64,000 bases of DNA from Pseudocolwellia agarivorans. Its GTDB lineage: Bacteria > Pseudomonadota > Gammaproteobacteria > Enterobacterales > Alteromonadaceae. The position numbers and the translations under genes are program-made. The stretch spans positions 1-64,000 of the forward strand of contig NZ_MUZU01000016.1 of assembly GCF_002000085.1 (NCBI RefSeq), read 5' to 3'. Numbering within the stretch: the first letter of the stretch is position 1; each line of letters begins with the position of its first letter. Below are positions 55,476 to 64,000 of this stretch, piece after piece. The notes under the pieces were generated by a model. That model searched no databases. It was given only the letters and a program-made list of their open reading frames with translations, and had not been told where the DNA came from.

Positions 55476-57218
55476 TTACTCTCCGTCGAAAACCGCGAAG
55501 TTATCTAATAAAATTGAGTCACCTGGGTTTAATCCATCAAAATACAATTCTAATAGAATCGCTTTTTGAAGATCCCAACCGGTTGATGGTACAGTAAATG
55601 TACTTGTATCCGTTGCATCATTAGAGTCCCAATTTGTATTAACAAATTCTACATATTGCCACTCTGTTGAGCTACCATCTATTTTACCAGTCCATTCAGG
55701 GCCTTCATTTCTAAGTGAATAATCGTCATCTCTGCGATTAATTAAAGTATGACGTATAGTGAAGTCTTGATTATCAGCATTACTCACCACTTTAACCCAA
55801 ATTGAAGCTTTGAATTTTCTACCTACACTAGCACCAGTATTAGGATTATATAGTCGTCCAGCGGCACCCCAAGCACTCCATTGTTTATGGGTAAGACCTT
55901 CAGCATAAGTACTTTCAGATGCTGTATCTTTCAATGTAACTTTGTAAGCACTACCTGATAAACCCGCACCATCTTCCAATGCTAAAGTTACACCGTTAGT
56001 AGTTGTCCATCTAGTGTTAGCGCCTGCACCTTCGCCATTAAGCGTATCAAAGTTGCCATCAATATCATACGCAGTACTACACATATGGTTAGCAACAAAA
56101 GCAACTTCCATACTATCGTTCTTAGGTGCTGGAGCTCCTAACAATTCAGTACTAATATTGAAGCCACCTAGACTGTCATTATCAGGGCTTGTTATCATTG
56201 CTGTTGTTTTTTCAGTATCAATAAATTCAACAACTGTTTGTTCAGAAATTCCTCCCGTAAAAACCCAGTCATAAACAAAGTCACCCGAAAGCGTTTCATT
56301 TTCTTCTGCTATAGCTTGAGCTGTTAAAGGTAAAACTGAACATGCAGGAAATTCAAGTGCTTGTGGTTGTAATCCGTTAGCAGTTGTCAACTCAATCTCT
56401 TTCGTACCTACAGGAGGGTTTACCACGTCAACATCAATCGTAAAGCTTAATTGGCTATTATCTTTTGAAGTAACGACAAGTGTTGTGCTACCAAGTACTA
56501 ACCCTGATACCAAGCCCTCTGCATCTACTGTAGCAATACTAGTATCAGCTATTTCCCAGCTAAAATTTTGATAACTTTTACTAAAGCTTGCTTCTGGTAA
56601 AGCCCAAGCAACAGCCTGCGCTGAGTTATTCAGTGGTACTGATAATTTATTACCCGAAATACCCTCTACTTCATCAGGAATACCATTAACGGTAACTTCA
56701 AGATATCTTACCGTTGTTGTAACTTCAGACCCTTCTGGATAATCATAACCGTTGTCTACAACATAGCTCATTTTATAGGTATGAGTAGTCAAATCACCAT
56801 TAGCATGTAAATGATCGTCAAGCATATCCGTATCAATCAACAGCGATGTACCTGAAACTCTGAAAAGAGATTGATCTTTTGCATCAGCCACTTGTTGTTC
56901 AGTTAGATTTTTTTCATCCCAAATACCTGTTACTTCTAAAGCCTTCCAACTATCTTCGTCCATTTGAAAAAGACGAACTTGAGCTGTATCACTCACTTCA
57001 CTTAGCACTTTTCCGTCAGAAGTTGCCCCTTCAAATAAATCTATTGCAACAATACCTTGAGACTCGTCAAAAGATTTTGTTAGTTTTTCATTTTCAAACT
57101 GTACAGGTTTTTGGGTATTAAAAGGCGATTCAAATCCTTCGTTACCACTACCACAAGCACTTAATAATGTAACACCTAATGTACAGGCGAATGTTTTTGA
57201 AAATAAGTTACTTTTCAT
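55476..57218 (-). CDS. Surface lipoprotein with Ig-like and carbohydrate-binding domains
   Basis: About 580 residues from the ATG at 57218 (GGAG upstream). A lipobox (LLSACGSG) anchors it. The middle third (about 190-285) looks like a bacterial Ig-like (BIG2) domain (ATVDAEGLVSGLVLGSTTLVVTSKD). The last 190 residues look like a carbohydrate-binding beta-sandwich (AGANTRWTTTNGVTLALE to ILLDNFAVFDGE, CBM4/9-like). By place, directly downstream of the TonB receptor, it is probably the glycan-catching partner, in the manner of SusD-type proteins but unrelated in sequence. Confidence 0.78.
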   Translation of the reverse strand: MKSNLFSKTFACTLGVTLLSACGSGNEGFESPFNTQKPVQFENEKLTKSFDESQGIVAIDLFEGATSDGKVLSEVSDTAQVRLFQMDEDSWKALEVTGIWDEKNLTEQQVADAKDQSLFRVSGTSLLIDTDMLDDHLHANGDLTTHTYKMSYVVDNGYDYPEGSEVTTTVRYLEVTVNGIPDEVEGISGNKLSVPLNNSAQAVAWALPEASFSKSYQNFSWEIADTSIATVDAEGLVSGLVLGSTTLVVTSKDNSQLSFTIDVDVVNPPVGTKEIELTTANGLQPQALEFPACSVLPLTAQAIAEENETLSGDFVYDWVFTGGISEQTVVEFIDTEKTTAMITSPDNDSLGGFNISTELLGAPAPKNDSMEVAFVANHMCSTAYDIDGNFDTLNGEGAGANTRWTTTNGVTLALEDGAGLSGSAYKVTLKDTASESTYAEGLTHKQWSAWGAAGRLYNPNTGASVGRKFKASIWVKVVSNADNQDFTIRHTLINRRDDDYSLRNEGPEWTGKIDGSSTEWQYVEFVNTNWDSNDATDTSTFTVPSTGWDLQKAILLELYFDGLNPGDSILLDNFAVFDGE

Positions 57219-57265
57219 TTTTTTTCTCCAAATCAATTCTTTAAATACAGACCATCTAATGACAA

Positions 57266-60200
57266 TTAGAACTTCATGCGTAAACCAATACGGTATAATC
57301 GGCCGGTTTTATATTCTGATACTGTTCTGCTGGTGGTAGCATCTCCATCCAGTGCGTTACCTTCATCCCAGTTAATTGACTCACCATTAACATCGGTACC
57401 AATATGATTATCAGTACTTGTAAAATAGGTTCTATTATTATCGTCAGTTAAATTAGTAGCTTGGAAGGTCAAAAACACATTGTCATTAACTTTATAGCTA
57501 GAGCTAAAATCAAGTCTGCTAGATGCGTCTTTCCAGATAGCACCATTAACGCCACCACGATCAACCATTTGATCAGAGTTATAACGATGCGCCAAGCGCA
57601 GCATCAACCCATCTTCTTCCCAGTAAATAGTGGTATTGCTCGAATGTTTAGGTGTATGTGGTTGAGGTAAAGATTTCAAAAACTTATTAGTTGTTGAAAC
57701 TAATTCAGGTTCTGATTCAGATTCTGAGTAAGTGTAATTAAAGCTAAGACCAAGACCTGATAAAACCCCCGGTAAAAAGTCATAGTTTTGATTATAAGAC
57801 ACTTCAACACCGCGAGAGTATGCACCTTTACCATTGCGTTCCTCAGTGATAACAAGTTCATGACAAACAGGAATGTAATCATCAAGAATACCTTGGTCAT
57901 TAACATAACGGTCTACCATACATTCAGAATTCATCGGTGTTAAATTAGAGTCTGGTGCTAATAACGTTTCAGGTTTACTTATTTCAGCTACATCATAATC
58001 GGTACGAATATCTTTCCAATAATAAGGTGTTTTCACCTTTTCTTGGAAGTTTTTCATATCTTTATTAAAGAAAGCAATTGAAGCCAAACCAGATTTATTG
58101 AAATACCATTCAAGTGATAAATCAACGTTTTTAGACTCTAAAGGTCTTAGTTGTGTACTTCCTAAAGAACCTGAACCTGTAGGGCTCCAAATAGATTCAT
58201 TTATTCTCAGGCCAGGATTTAACCCATCAAAAGTAGGACGAGCTATTGTTTTAGACGCTGCAAAACGACCAATAATATCTTCACTAATAGCATAATTTAA
58301 ATTAATTGCAGGCAATAATAAGCTATAGCTATTGGTATCTGTAACAGAAGTAAAACGTTTAGAAGCATCTGAAGCGGGAACACCAGCAGCATTAAAAGCA
58401 TTAGTTGAACGGTCTAACCAACCACGCATAGCCCAGTTACCACGTGCTCTACCTGTATTTAAAGCATAAGTATTAGTACCATCGCGAGAAGTAATAATAG
58501 ATGGATATCCAACACTTCTAACTAATGTTGGATTGTTTGGATCAGCGTAGTTATATAACATAATTACACTTTCATCTTCTTGCGCTTTGGCTATATTAGC
58601 AGCCCAAGCTGCTGGACTGCCATCAAACACATCTGGCGACCAACCTTCTAAATACTCATGTTCACCATAAGTCGTAAACAATGGGATCGTATCAGCTTTA
58701 TTACTTACCGTGCCGTGAGTTAATTGAAAATCGAAACACTTGGCGTTATTTTCATGTTTTTCTGAACCAGCAAGATAATAATTTCCTGGTAAAAATTGAC
58801 GTGAGCTATTTTCCCACTCAGAAAAATCAGGAGCATCACACTTAGGTAAACTAAAATTGGCTACCTGACGATTAAAAATCAAATCGTGTGGGTCTTGTAT
58901 ACCATTACTCGATGTATATTCAACACTTGAATAACCTGTTGCTGTATTTTTATCGTTTACATATCTAAGACCAAAATTACCCGTTAAACGACCATCAAAA
59001 AATTCAAAGTTTATTTTACCGTAAAGCGCTTGGCTCTCGGTTTCTATATTACGTGTGCCTGTAGGAACATCAATTAACCCTAATACACTAGGATCTTTAC
59101 CAAAAATTTCGCCGAGGGCTTTATCTGCATCTAAAACATACCATCCTTCACGATAAGCACTATCACTCATAGGTAGAATAGAATCCATAAAGTTGTCAAC
59201 AGGAAAACTATCTGATGAAACAATATCAGCTAACTTTATTGTTTCTAAGCCGCCAGCTTGTAAATCAACAAAACCATCACCTTCATCTGATGCTCTTACA
59301 CCAATTCCGTTTTCAATTTTTTGAGTATTTGTCGATACGTCTTTAACTCGGTTGGCAAATTTACCACCAAATTCAATTTTAGTAATACCAGCAAAATCAA
59401 CGTCCCAATCAAAATTTAGAAAAATTGATTTATTAGTATCCGTATTTTCATTTTGAGTTAACTGGATATTACCTACGTGATTTCCATATAAATCAAATGG
59501 ATTAAATCGACTTGTAAGGTAAGTTGATGTTTGACTAACAGGATCATATTGAGTGTCTTGTGTACCTGTAGTTATCTGACAAGCACCTAGTGTACAGTCG
59601 TAACCAACCTTATCTAAATCTTCAATTGGAGTTTGTTGCAGTATACTTTCACTTGCTGTTTTCCAAGTTGCCGTACTAATACCTCGACGAGATGGCGTAT
59701 TATCTTTTGTTTTCGAATAACCTGCGATAAATTCAAAAGATAAATCATCCGTTAAGTAATGCTCAAGTGTAAATGTAGCAATGTTATTTTCAACTTTTTG
59801 ATCGCCATATGATCTAGATAAATTTCCAGATGGCACTCGCCCAGTTTCTTTAACAAAAGTGCGGTTATCTACATCTAGTGTTCGCCACTCATGATTTGGA
59901 TCGAATAAGTTAAGTGGTCTGTCAGCGCGAGTCGCTACAATTATACTATGCTGATCTCTAAAGTCTTCACGAGTAGAATGATTAAGATCCAATTGTATAT
60001 CTGTATTTTCACCTGGGCTATATTGTAAACCAGCAGAAATAGTTACACGCTTTGTATCTTTAGTTATTAAGTCATATGAAGCTCTGTTTCGACTTAATGT
60101 CCAATACTCGTCACCAAGAATTCTGTCAGTGTCTGCATTATAGTTTGGTAAATCTTCAGCTAGAGTACCTTCAGGCAAAATACGAAGAATTTTCCCATCA

Positions 60201-60970
60201 GTATCACTCGCTGTTCTGTCTAGAAGTTCTCTGGTTCTATCATCCCATGTAGTTCTTGCTCTATCGGTTCTAGAGTTTTGTGTTTCATCTGCGGCTGTTA
60301 TGATAAAACCAAGCTTCTCATCAAAATATTTGTCTGCAAAACTGAAAGATAATTTACGATCACCTTGTTCAGAATAATCATTATATCGACCCTGAACTTC
60401 TATTTGTCTGCGTGGTTCTTTAATACTTAAAGGCTTAGCCGTTTTAAGTATTACATTTGCTCCTAGCGAGCCTTCGTCCAAATCTACAGAGTAGGTTTTA
60501 TGTACCGAAATTGAAGACAATACATCCGAAGAAAAGTTACTTAAATCAACACTTTGATCGGCTCCAGCAGACTCAGGATCACCACTTAAACCACTTGTTA
60601 AAGCAACACCATTAATAGATATTTGATTTAAGCTAGCACCAGCGCCACGTACAGAGATTCGAGTTCCTTCACCGCCATCTTCTTGAACCGTTACGCCAGT
60701 TACTCGAGATAATGCATCGGCTATGTTTTGATCGGTAGATTTACCAATATCTTCTGCGTGAATAGAATCCGTTACACCTTCAGAAAATCGTTTATCGTTA
60801 AGTGCTTTTCTTAAGCTACCTTTAAAGCCAGTAACTTCAATTACTTCAATAACTTCTTCATCTATTTTTTTTGATGGTTCTTTTACTTTTTCTGCGGCAA
60901 ACCCTGCTGTTGTAAATAATGCAGCACTGATTGCTAAAGATATTTTTGTTTTTTTACTACTGTATGTCAT
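57266..60970 (-). CDS. Large TonB-dependent receptor of the glycosaminoglycan-type locus
   Basis: 1234 residues, longer than the usual 900-1000, with a signal peptide ending near AGFAA-EK. The TonB-proximal segment is EVIEVIEVTGFKGSLRKALN; plug residues IHAEDIGKSTDQNIADALSRVTGVTV are typical. The barrel ends in IGLRMKF. The extra length lies in extracellular loops. It should bring oligosaccharides from the PL8 lyase into the periplasm. Preceded by a GGGGGAG ribosome site; the leader holds two GTTATCATAYAAC sites. Confidence 0.92.
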   Translation of the reverse strand: MTYSSKKTKISLAISAALFTTAGFAAEKVKEPSKKIDEEVIEVIEVTGFKGSLRKALNDKRFSEGVTDSIHAEDIGKSTDQNIADALSRVTGVTVQEDGGEGTRISVRGAGASLNQISINGVALTSGLSGDPESAGADQSVDLSNFSSDVLSSISVHKTYSVDLDEGSLGANVILKTAKPLSIKEPRRQIEVQGRYNDYSEQGDRKLSFSFADKYFDEKLGFIITAADETQNSRTDRARTTWDDRTRELLDRTASDTDGKILRILPEGTLAEDLPNYNADTDRILGDEYWTLSRNRASYDLITKDTKRVTISAGLQYSPGENTDIQLDLNHSTREDFRDQHSIIVATRADRPLNLFDPNHEWRTLDVDNRTFVKETGRVPSGNLSRSYGDQKVENNIATFTLEHYLTDDLSFEFIAGYSKTKDNTPSRRGISTATWKTASESILQQTPIEDLDKVGYDCTLGACQITTGTQDTQYDPVSQTSTYLTSRFNPFDLYGNHVGNIQLTQNENTDTNKSIFLNFDWDVDFAGITKIEFGGKFANRVKDVSTNTQKIENGIGVRASDEGDGFVDLQAGGLETIKLADIVSSDSFPVDNFMDSILPMSDSAYREGWYVLDADKALGEIFGKDPSVLGLIDVPTGTRNIETESQALYGKINFEFFDGRLTGNFGLRYVNDKNTATGYSSVEYTSSNGIQDPHDLIFNRQVANFSLPKCDAPDFSEWENSSRQFLPGNYYLAGSEKHENNAKCFDFQLTHGTVSNKADTIPLFTTYGEHEYLEGWSPDVFDGSPAAWAANIAKAQEDESVIMLYNYADPNNPTLVRSVGYPSIITSRDGTNTYALNTGRARGNWAMRGWLDRSTNAFNAAGVPASDASKRFTSVTDTNSYSLLLPAINLNYAISEDIIGRFAASKTIARPTFDGLNPGLRINESIWSPTGSGSLGSTQLRPLESKNVDLSLEWYFNKSGLASIAFFNKDMKNFQEKVKTPYYWKDIRTDYDVAEISKPETLLAPDSNLTPMNSECMVDRYVNDQGILDDYIPVCHELVITEERNGKGAYSRGVEVSYNQNYDFLPGVLSGLGLSFNYTYSESESEPELVSTTNKFLKSLPQPHTPKHSSNTTIYWEEDGLMLRLAHRYNSDQMVDRGGVNGAIWKDASSRLDFSSSYKVNDNVFLTFQATNLTDDNNRTYFTSTDNHIGTDVNGESINWDEGNALDGDATTSRTVSEYKTGRLYRIGLRMKF

Positions 60971-61041
60971 GCGATACTCCCCCTAACTCTTATTTATAAT
61001 TTATAATTCACCTGCAGCAAGCGCATAAAGACATCTTATAC

Positions 61042-61054
61042 GTTATCATATAAC
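61042..61054. promoter_or_regulatory. Operator candidate 1, GTTAT-CAT-ATAAC
   Basis: GTTATCATATAAC is a perfect palindrome of GTTAT/ATAAC arms, 72 bases before the TonB receptor start. The same core, GTTATCATACAAC, recurs at 61236-61248, so a single dimeric regulator may bind both. Confidence 0.45.
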
Positions 61055-61233
61055 CATGATAAAAATGACGCATCGGTATAGGAATTCAACTAAATAGTAA
61101 CCAATAAATTAAATAATATCACCCTATAATTTAAAAATATTACATTAACTGTAATATTTCACATATAAAATTTGAACAAACAAAACAAAACCCATTGTTT
61201 TTATTGAACTTTAATTTAAAAACACAACAAGTA

Positions 61234-61250
61234 GTGTTATCATACAACAC
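61234..61250. promoter_or_regulatory. Operator candidate 2, GTGTT-N7-AACAC
   Basis: GTGTTATCATACAACAC lies 264 bases before the TonB receptor start, in the gap 60971-61387, which also ends in a GC-poor stem (about 61342-61384) suited to terminate the GH105 transcript. The rest of the gap is AT-rich. Confidence 0.45.
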
Positions 61251-61387
61251 CATAAACAACCTTATCAGACAAGAAAAACATGAAATAAATAGACTTTACT
61301 CTCTAATTGTAGAGGGTTTAACATATAGCGTTACTACTATTTAAAGGGGGAATACCTAAAATAAGTCCCTTCCCCTTTTACCTTTAT

Positions 61388-62629
61388 TTAATTAACGAGT
61401 TTATACATTTCACTTCCCGTTAACAAAAAAGCACCTATTGCAAATATTTGCGTATCGTCTTCAGTTACGCTCTCTGGCTTGTACCCTATTTGCTGTACCC
61501 AACCAAGTTTTCCATTGGGCTGAACTGAACTGACCAGTGCTTTCCAAGCTTTTTCTACAACAGGTGTAAATTTTTCTTTGTTTAATAGACCGTTATTAAT
61601 ACCAAAAGCATAGCCATAGGCCATTAATGCTGTACCACTTGTTTCGCGGTACGGTTGCGATTCAGGAGCTAATACTGATGGTCTCCAGAGGCCATCGCTT
61701 TGTTGTGCACCTGCTAAACGAGTCATCAATTTTACAAAAATGTCTTCATATTTAGCGCGTTTGATATGATCTTTTGGTAAATGCTCTAATATTCTCGCTA
61801 GACCAGCAGCAACCCACCCAACACCACGTGCCCAAATAACTTTCTCGCCATTTTTTTCTCGCTTCTCAAAAAAGCGACTGTCTCTATAAAACAGGTGATC
61901 TTCTTCATCCCAAAGTAAATTAACGGTTTCCCAAAACTCTTTATCTGCAAAGTCTAAATATTTGTCATCTCCGGTTATCTTTGCTAAATGAATCCATACT
62001 GGTGGGCCCATAAATATTGCATCAGCCCAGCTCCATCTATTTTTAGCGGGAACAAGTGCGCTAGTAAGTCCGTTGTACGAGTCTTGAATTTTTTGGCCTG
62101 ATATTTTTGAAACCTGATCGACAACTTCGATTTCTAAACCAACCGTTGAAGGTGATTGTATAATCGTATCGAAAATAACTTTCAAAGGAACAAGCATTTC
62201 AGGTTCTTTATATTTTTCATATAAATCTAGATATAACTGACCAACAGCATAATCGTCAGCGTTATAAATTCTTGGTCCTAACAGGTAGTTATAATGCTTA
62301 GCATACTCATATTGAAGCTTTAAATATTTACTATCACCTTTTGAGTCTGCTAATTTTGCCCAGCGATCCATACCAATATGAAATGACGCGTAAACCCAAC
62401 CTAAAGGGTCACTATCTCCTTCATCTAAGGCAATATATGACTTTTTGTCGTCACCTTCAAATTCGTATTTCTCTTTATTGTAATGAAGTAATTGCCAATC
62501 GATAACTTGTTTCATTGATGAGTAAATAGATTGTTTATCTAAAGTAGAAGACGCTTTAGTCTCAGCTGAGCAACTTGTATTTGTTGCCAATGTAAAAATT
62601 AAAAATAATGGAGTTATAAACCGTTTCAT
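61388..62629 (-). CDS. Unsaturated glucuronyl/galacturonyl hydrolase, GH105 (YteR-like)
   Basis: 413 residues with a signal ending in a lipobox-like TSCSA, so likely a lipoprotein in the periplasm. The alpha/alpha barrel of GH105 is clear: NADDYAVGQLYLDL (catalytic Asp), RWSWADAIFMGPPVWIHLAKITGD, LFYRDSRFF, VIWARGVGWVAAGLARIL and WRPSVLAP. It hydrates the 4,5-unsaturated uronic acid left by polysaccharide lyases. GH88 would be more usual beside a chondroitin lyase. The gene lies 153 bases after the PL8 gene in the same direction. Confidence 0.9.
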   Translation of the reverse strand: MKRFITPLFLIFTLATNTSCSAETKASSTLDKQSIYSSMKQVIDWQLLHYNKEKYEFEGDDKKSYIALDEGDSDPLGWVYASFHIGMDRWAKLADSKGDSKYLKLQYEYAKHYNYLLGPRIYNADDYAVGQLYLDLYEKYKEPEMLVPLKVIFDTIIQSPSTVGLEIEVVDQVSKISGQKIQDSYNGLTSALVPAKNRWSWADAIFMGPPVWIHLAKITGDDKYLDFADKEFWETVNLLWDEEDHLFYRDSRFFEKREKNGEKVIWARGVGWVAAGLARILEHLPKDHIKRAKYEDIFVKLMTRLAGAQQSDGLWRPSVLAPESQPYRETSGTALMAYGYAFGINNGLLNKEKFTPVVEKAWKALVSSVQPNGKLGWVQQIGYKPESVTEDDTQIFAIGAFLLTGSEMYKLVN

Positions 62630-62782
62630 AAGCTATTAGTCTCTATTTTGTCACTGTTATAAAGGTGACAGTTAATAATTAAAAGTTTATATAAGGCTTA
62701 ATCAATATGTATAAAATCTGCAGTAATACATGATTAAGCGATAAAGATAGGTATAAGTAACTTAATTAGATATCAAGTTACT

Positions 62783-64000
62783 TTATTTTTTTGATAATAA
62801 AACCTCCGCGGTTAGTCCGTCTTTACATTCAAATTCAATAATGGTTTGTGATGAATCTGACTTTATAATTTTTGCTTTTTTTTGATGAGCTGTTTCAATT
62901 TCTTTCAATTGTTGTGCTATTTCCCACTCACCTTGAAGGGTTATACGTACTTTTGTTGCACGACTTGGCCAAAAATACCATTCACGTTCGTATATGGAGA
63001 GCTCAACACGCTTACCATTAGGTAGCCTGTCGTCTTGCCCGTCGTATATATTTAAATCAGGATCTGCAACAGCTAATTTAAGTACTTCTCCGGCCTTACC
63101 CTGTTCAAGAATAAACGATGCGGGTCGACTCACCTTACGCACTAGTCCTTTATCAAATAAAATGTTTGCATCAAACACTATGTATGAAGTGCTATTAGCT
63201 ATTGCTGAGGTAACAATATGCGCTTTATCGTCTTGTTGAAGTATTTCATAAGGCTTACGATCAGAACGCATCGCATTAATAAACCTAGCCATTTTTTCTT
63301 TATTTGCGTCAGCAATCACAGCATATTCATAACCAGCATGCTGAGGCTTGATACCATGGTTAAATAACACGGTTGAAAATTCCCCGCTTACTTGCTTTTT
63401 ATTGTGAGGGCCTGGGTTAGTTTGACGCTGTCTTTTTATTTCTAGGCTGGCATTTTTAGGTACACGGGGAATGTAATAACCTGTATTACGCGAGTCTAAT
63501 AACCATAATGGATCCGTACTTTGCTTAATGTCATTAAAAGGTAAGGCGGTAATTATCCCACTACTGGTTGTAAGACCTTCTTCTTTAACTACTTTATTTT
63601 GTAATAAAGTAGTTTCAACTGCGTAGTTATCTATATCGCTTTCGATACCAGAACCTAAACTTACAACAATATCATTAAAGAAGAAGTAGCTTTTTCTGCC
63701 AACAAATGATTCTAATCCCCATTTATCGTGTCCGCGAAAAGGAAAAGCAAAAGTTGCATTTCCCGAAAGCGTTTCAACTCCACCAACAAATGCCTGATCA
63801 GAAAATAAATATTCACCACCTTCATCACGTACTTGGTTAGGTGCTGTTAATAGCTGTTGATAAGGTAAACGCACCGCAGTAATACCAGGGAAACGACGCC
63901 AGTCATAACCATCTTGCCAAGAACTTTTAGCTTTTGGGGTGATGGTTTCATAAGTACTGTCGACGCTATTTTGATATGAAATATCTAAATAGCCATGTGC
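62783..64000 (-). CDS. Polysaccharide lyase family 8 (chondroitin ABC lyase-like), C-terminal part
   Basis: The frame is open to the window end, so only the last 406 residues are seen. They match the central and C-terminal beta-sandwich of chondroitinase ABC I: WRRFPGITAVRLP, FVGGVETLSG, RKSYFFFNDIVVSLGSGIES, VETTLLQNKV, and later the matching YEYAVIADANKEKM and AVADPDLNIYDG. The catalytic alpha-barrel lies outside. PL8 enzymes cut hyaluronan, chondroitin or xanthan by beta-elimination. The best match by eye is to the ABC-type enzymes. An internal GTG at 63874 is not the true start. Confidence 0.85.
   Translation of the reverse strand, partial: AHGYLDISYQNSVDSTYETITPKAKSSWQDGYDWRRFPGITAVRLPYQQLLTAPNQVRDEGGEYLFSDQAFVGGVETLSGNATFAFPFRGHDKWGLESFVGRKSYFFFNDIVVSLGSGIESDIDNYAVETTLLQNKVVKEEGLTTSSGIITALPFNDIKQSTDPLWLLDSRNTGYYIPRVPKNASLEIKRQRQTNPGPHNKKQVSGEFSTVLFNHGIKPQHAGYEYAVIADANKEKMARFINAMRSDRKPYEILQQDDKAHIVTSAIANSTSYIVFDANILFDKGLVRKVSRPASFILEQGKAGEVLKLAVADPDLNIYDGQDDRLPNGKRVELSIYEREWYFWPSRATKVRITLQGEWEIAQQLKEIETAHQKKAKIIKSDSSQTIIEFECKDGLTAEVLLSKK

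Overview
The window looks like chromosome of a low-GC marine gammaproteobacterium, most likely order Alteromonadales near Colwellia or Thalassotalea. Evidence: the ccoH-ccoI-ccoS-TauE-fnr-uspE-ttcA gene order, TonB-dependent receptors paired with polysaccharide enzymes, a TonB receptor/SapC/tryptophan-halogenase trio, and AT-rich spacers with long hairpin terminators. No tRNA, rRNA or CRISPR array was recognised.

Layout. (1) 1-4163, minus strand: the end of an IS256-like element abuts hamB of a two-gene Hachiman anti-phage system (HamB helicase, HamA DUF1837 nuclease), followed by a ParDE toxin-antitoxin pair; this is a small defence and mobility region. (2) 4394-8713: an unusual hybrid histidine kinase with an NCS1 transporter as its N-terminal half, plus its LuxR-type response regulator. 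(3) 8949-12603: a secreted DUF1353 protein, a frameshifted potassium-channel relic, a ModF-like double ATPase with a decayed first domain, and two unknown genes. (4) 12710-23384, minus strand: a compact run related to E. coli ydjXYZ-ynjABCDF (TonB receptor, TVP38-reductase fusion, DUF547 protein, YnjBCD-like ABC transporter, CDP-alcohol phosphatidyltransferase, fatty-acid-hydroxylase family enzyme). (5) 23628-24408: DoxX-like protein and Rof. (6) 24872-39490: a fucose region with a GH29 fucosidase, an AraC regulator, a four-gene operon of planctomycete-style proteins (DUF2231/cytochrome/LRR, beta-propeller, PSCyt1-DUF1549-LamG-DUF1553, DUF1501), a lone RelA/SpoT-domain protein, a FucP permease and a UxaA-family dehydratase. 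(7) 39562-47150: MAPEG protein, then cbb3-oxidase maturation genes and fnr, uspE, ttcA, with two candidate FNR boxes but no cbb3 structural genes. (8) 47569-52961: TonB receptor, SapC and flavin-dependent halogenase. (9) 53192-64000, minus strand: a glycosaminoglycan-type utilisation locus with an acetylesterase, a surface lipoprotein, a large TonB receptor, a GH105 hydrolase and a PL8 lyase that runs off the window end.

How the parts may work together: the PL8/GH105/TonB/lipoprotein set would bind, cut and import a uronic-acid polysaccharide such as chondroitin. The fucosidase, FucP and dehydratase would release and use L-fucose, and the planctomycete-type cytochrome operon between them is the best candidate for an undescribed periplasmic oxidation system. 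Both sets in one window suggest, but do not prove, growth on fucose-bearing sulfated glycans.
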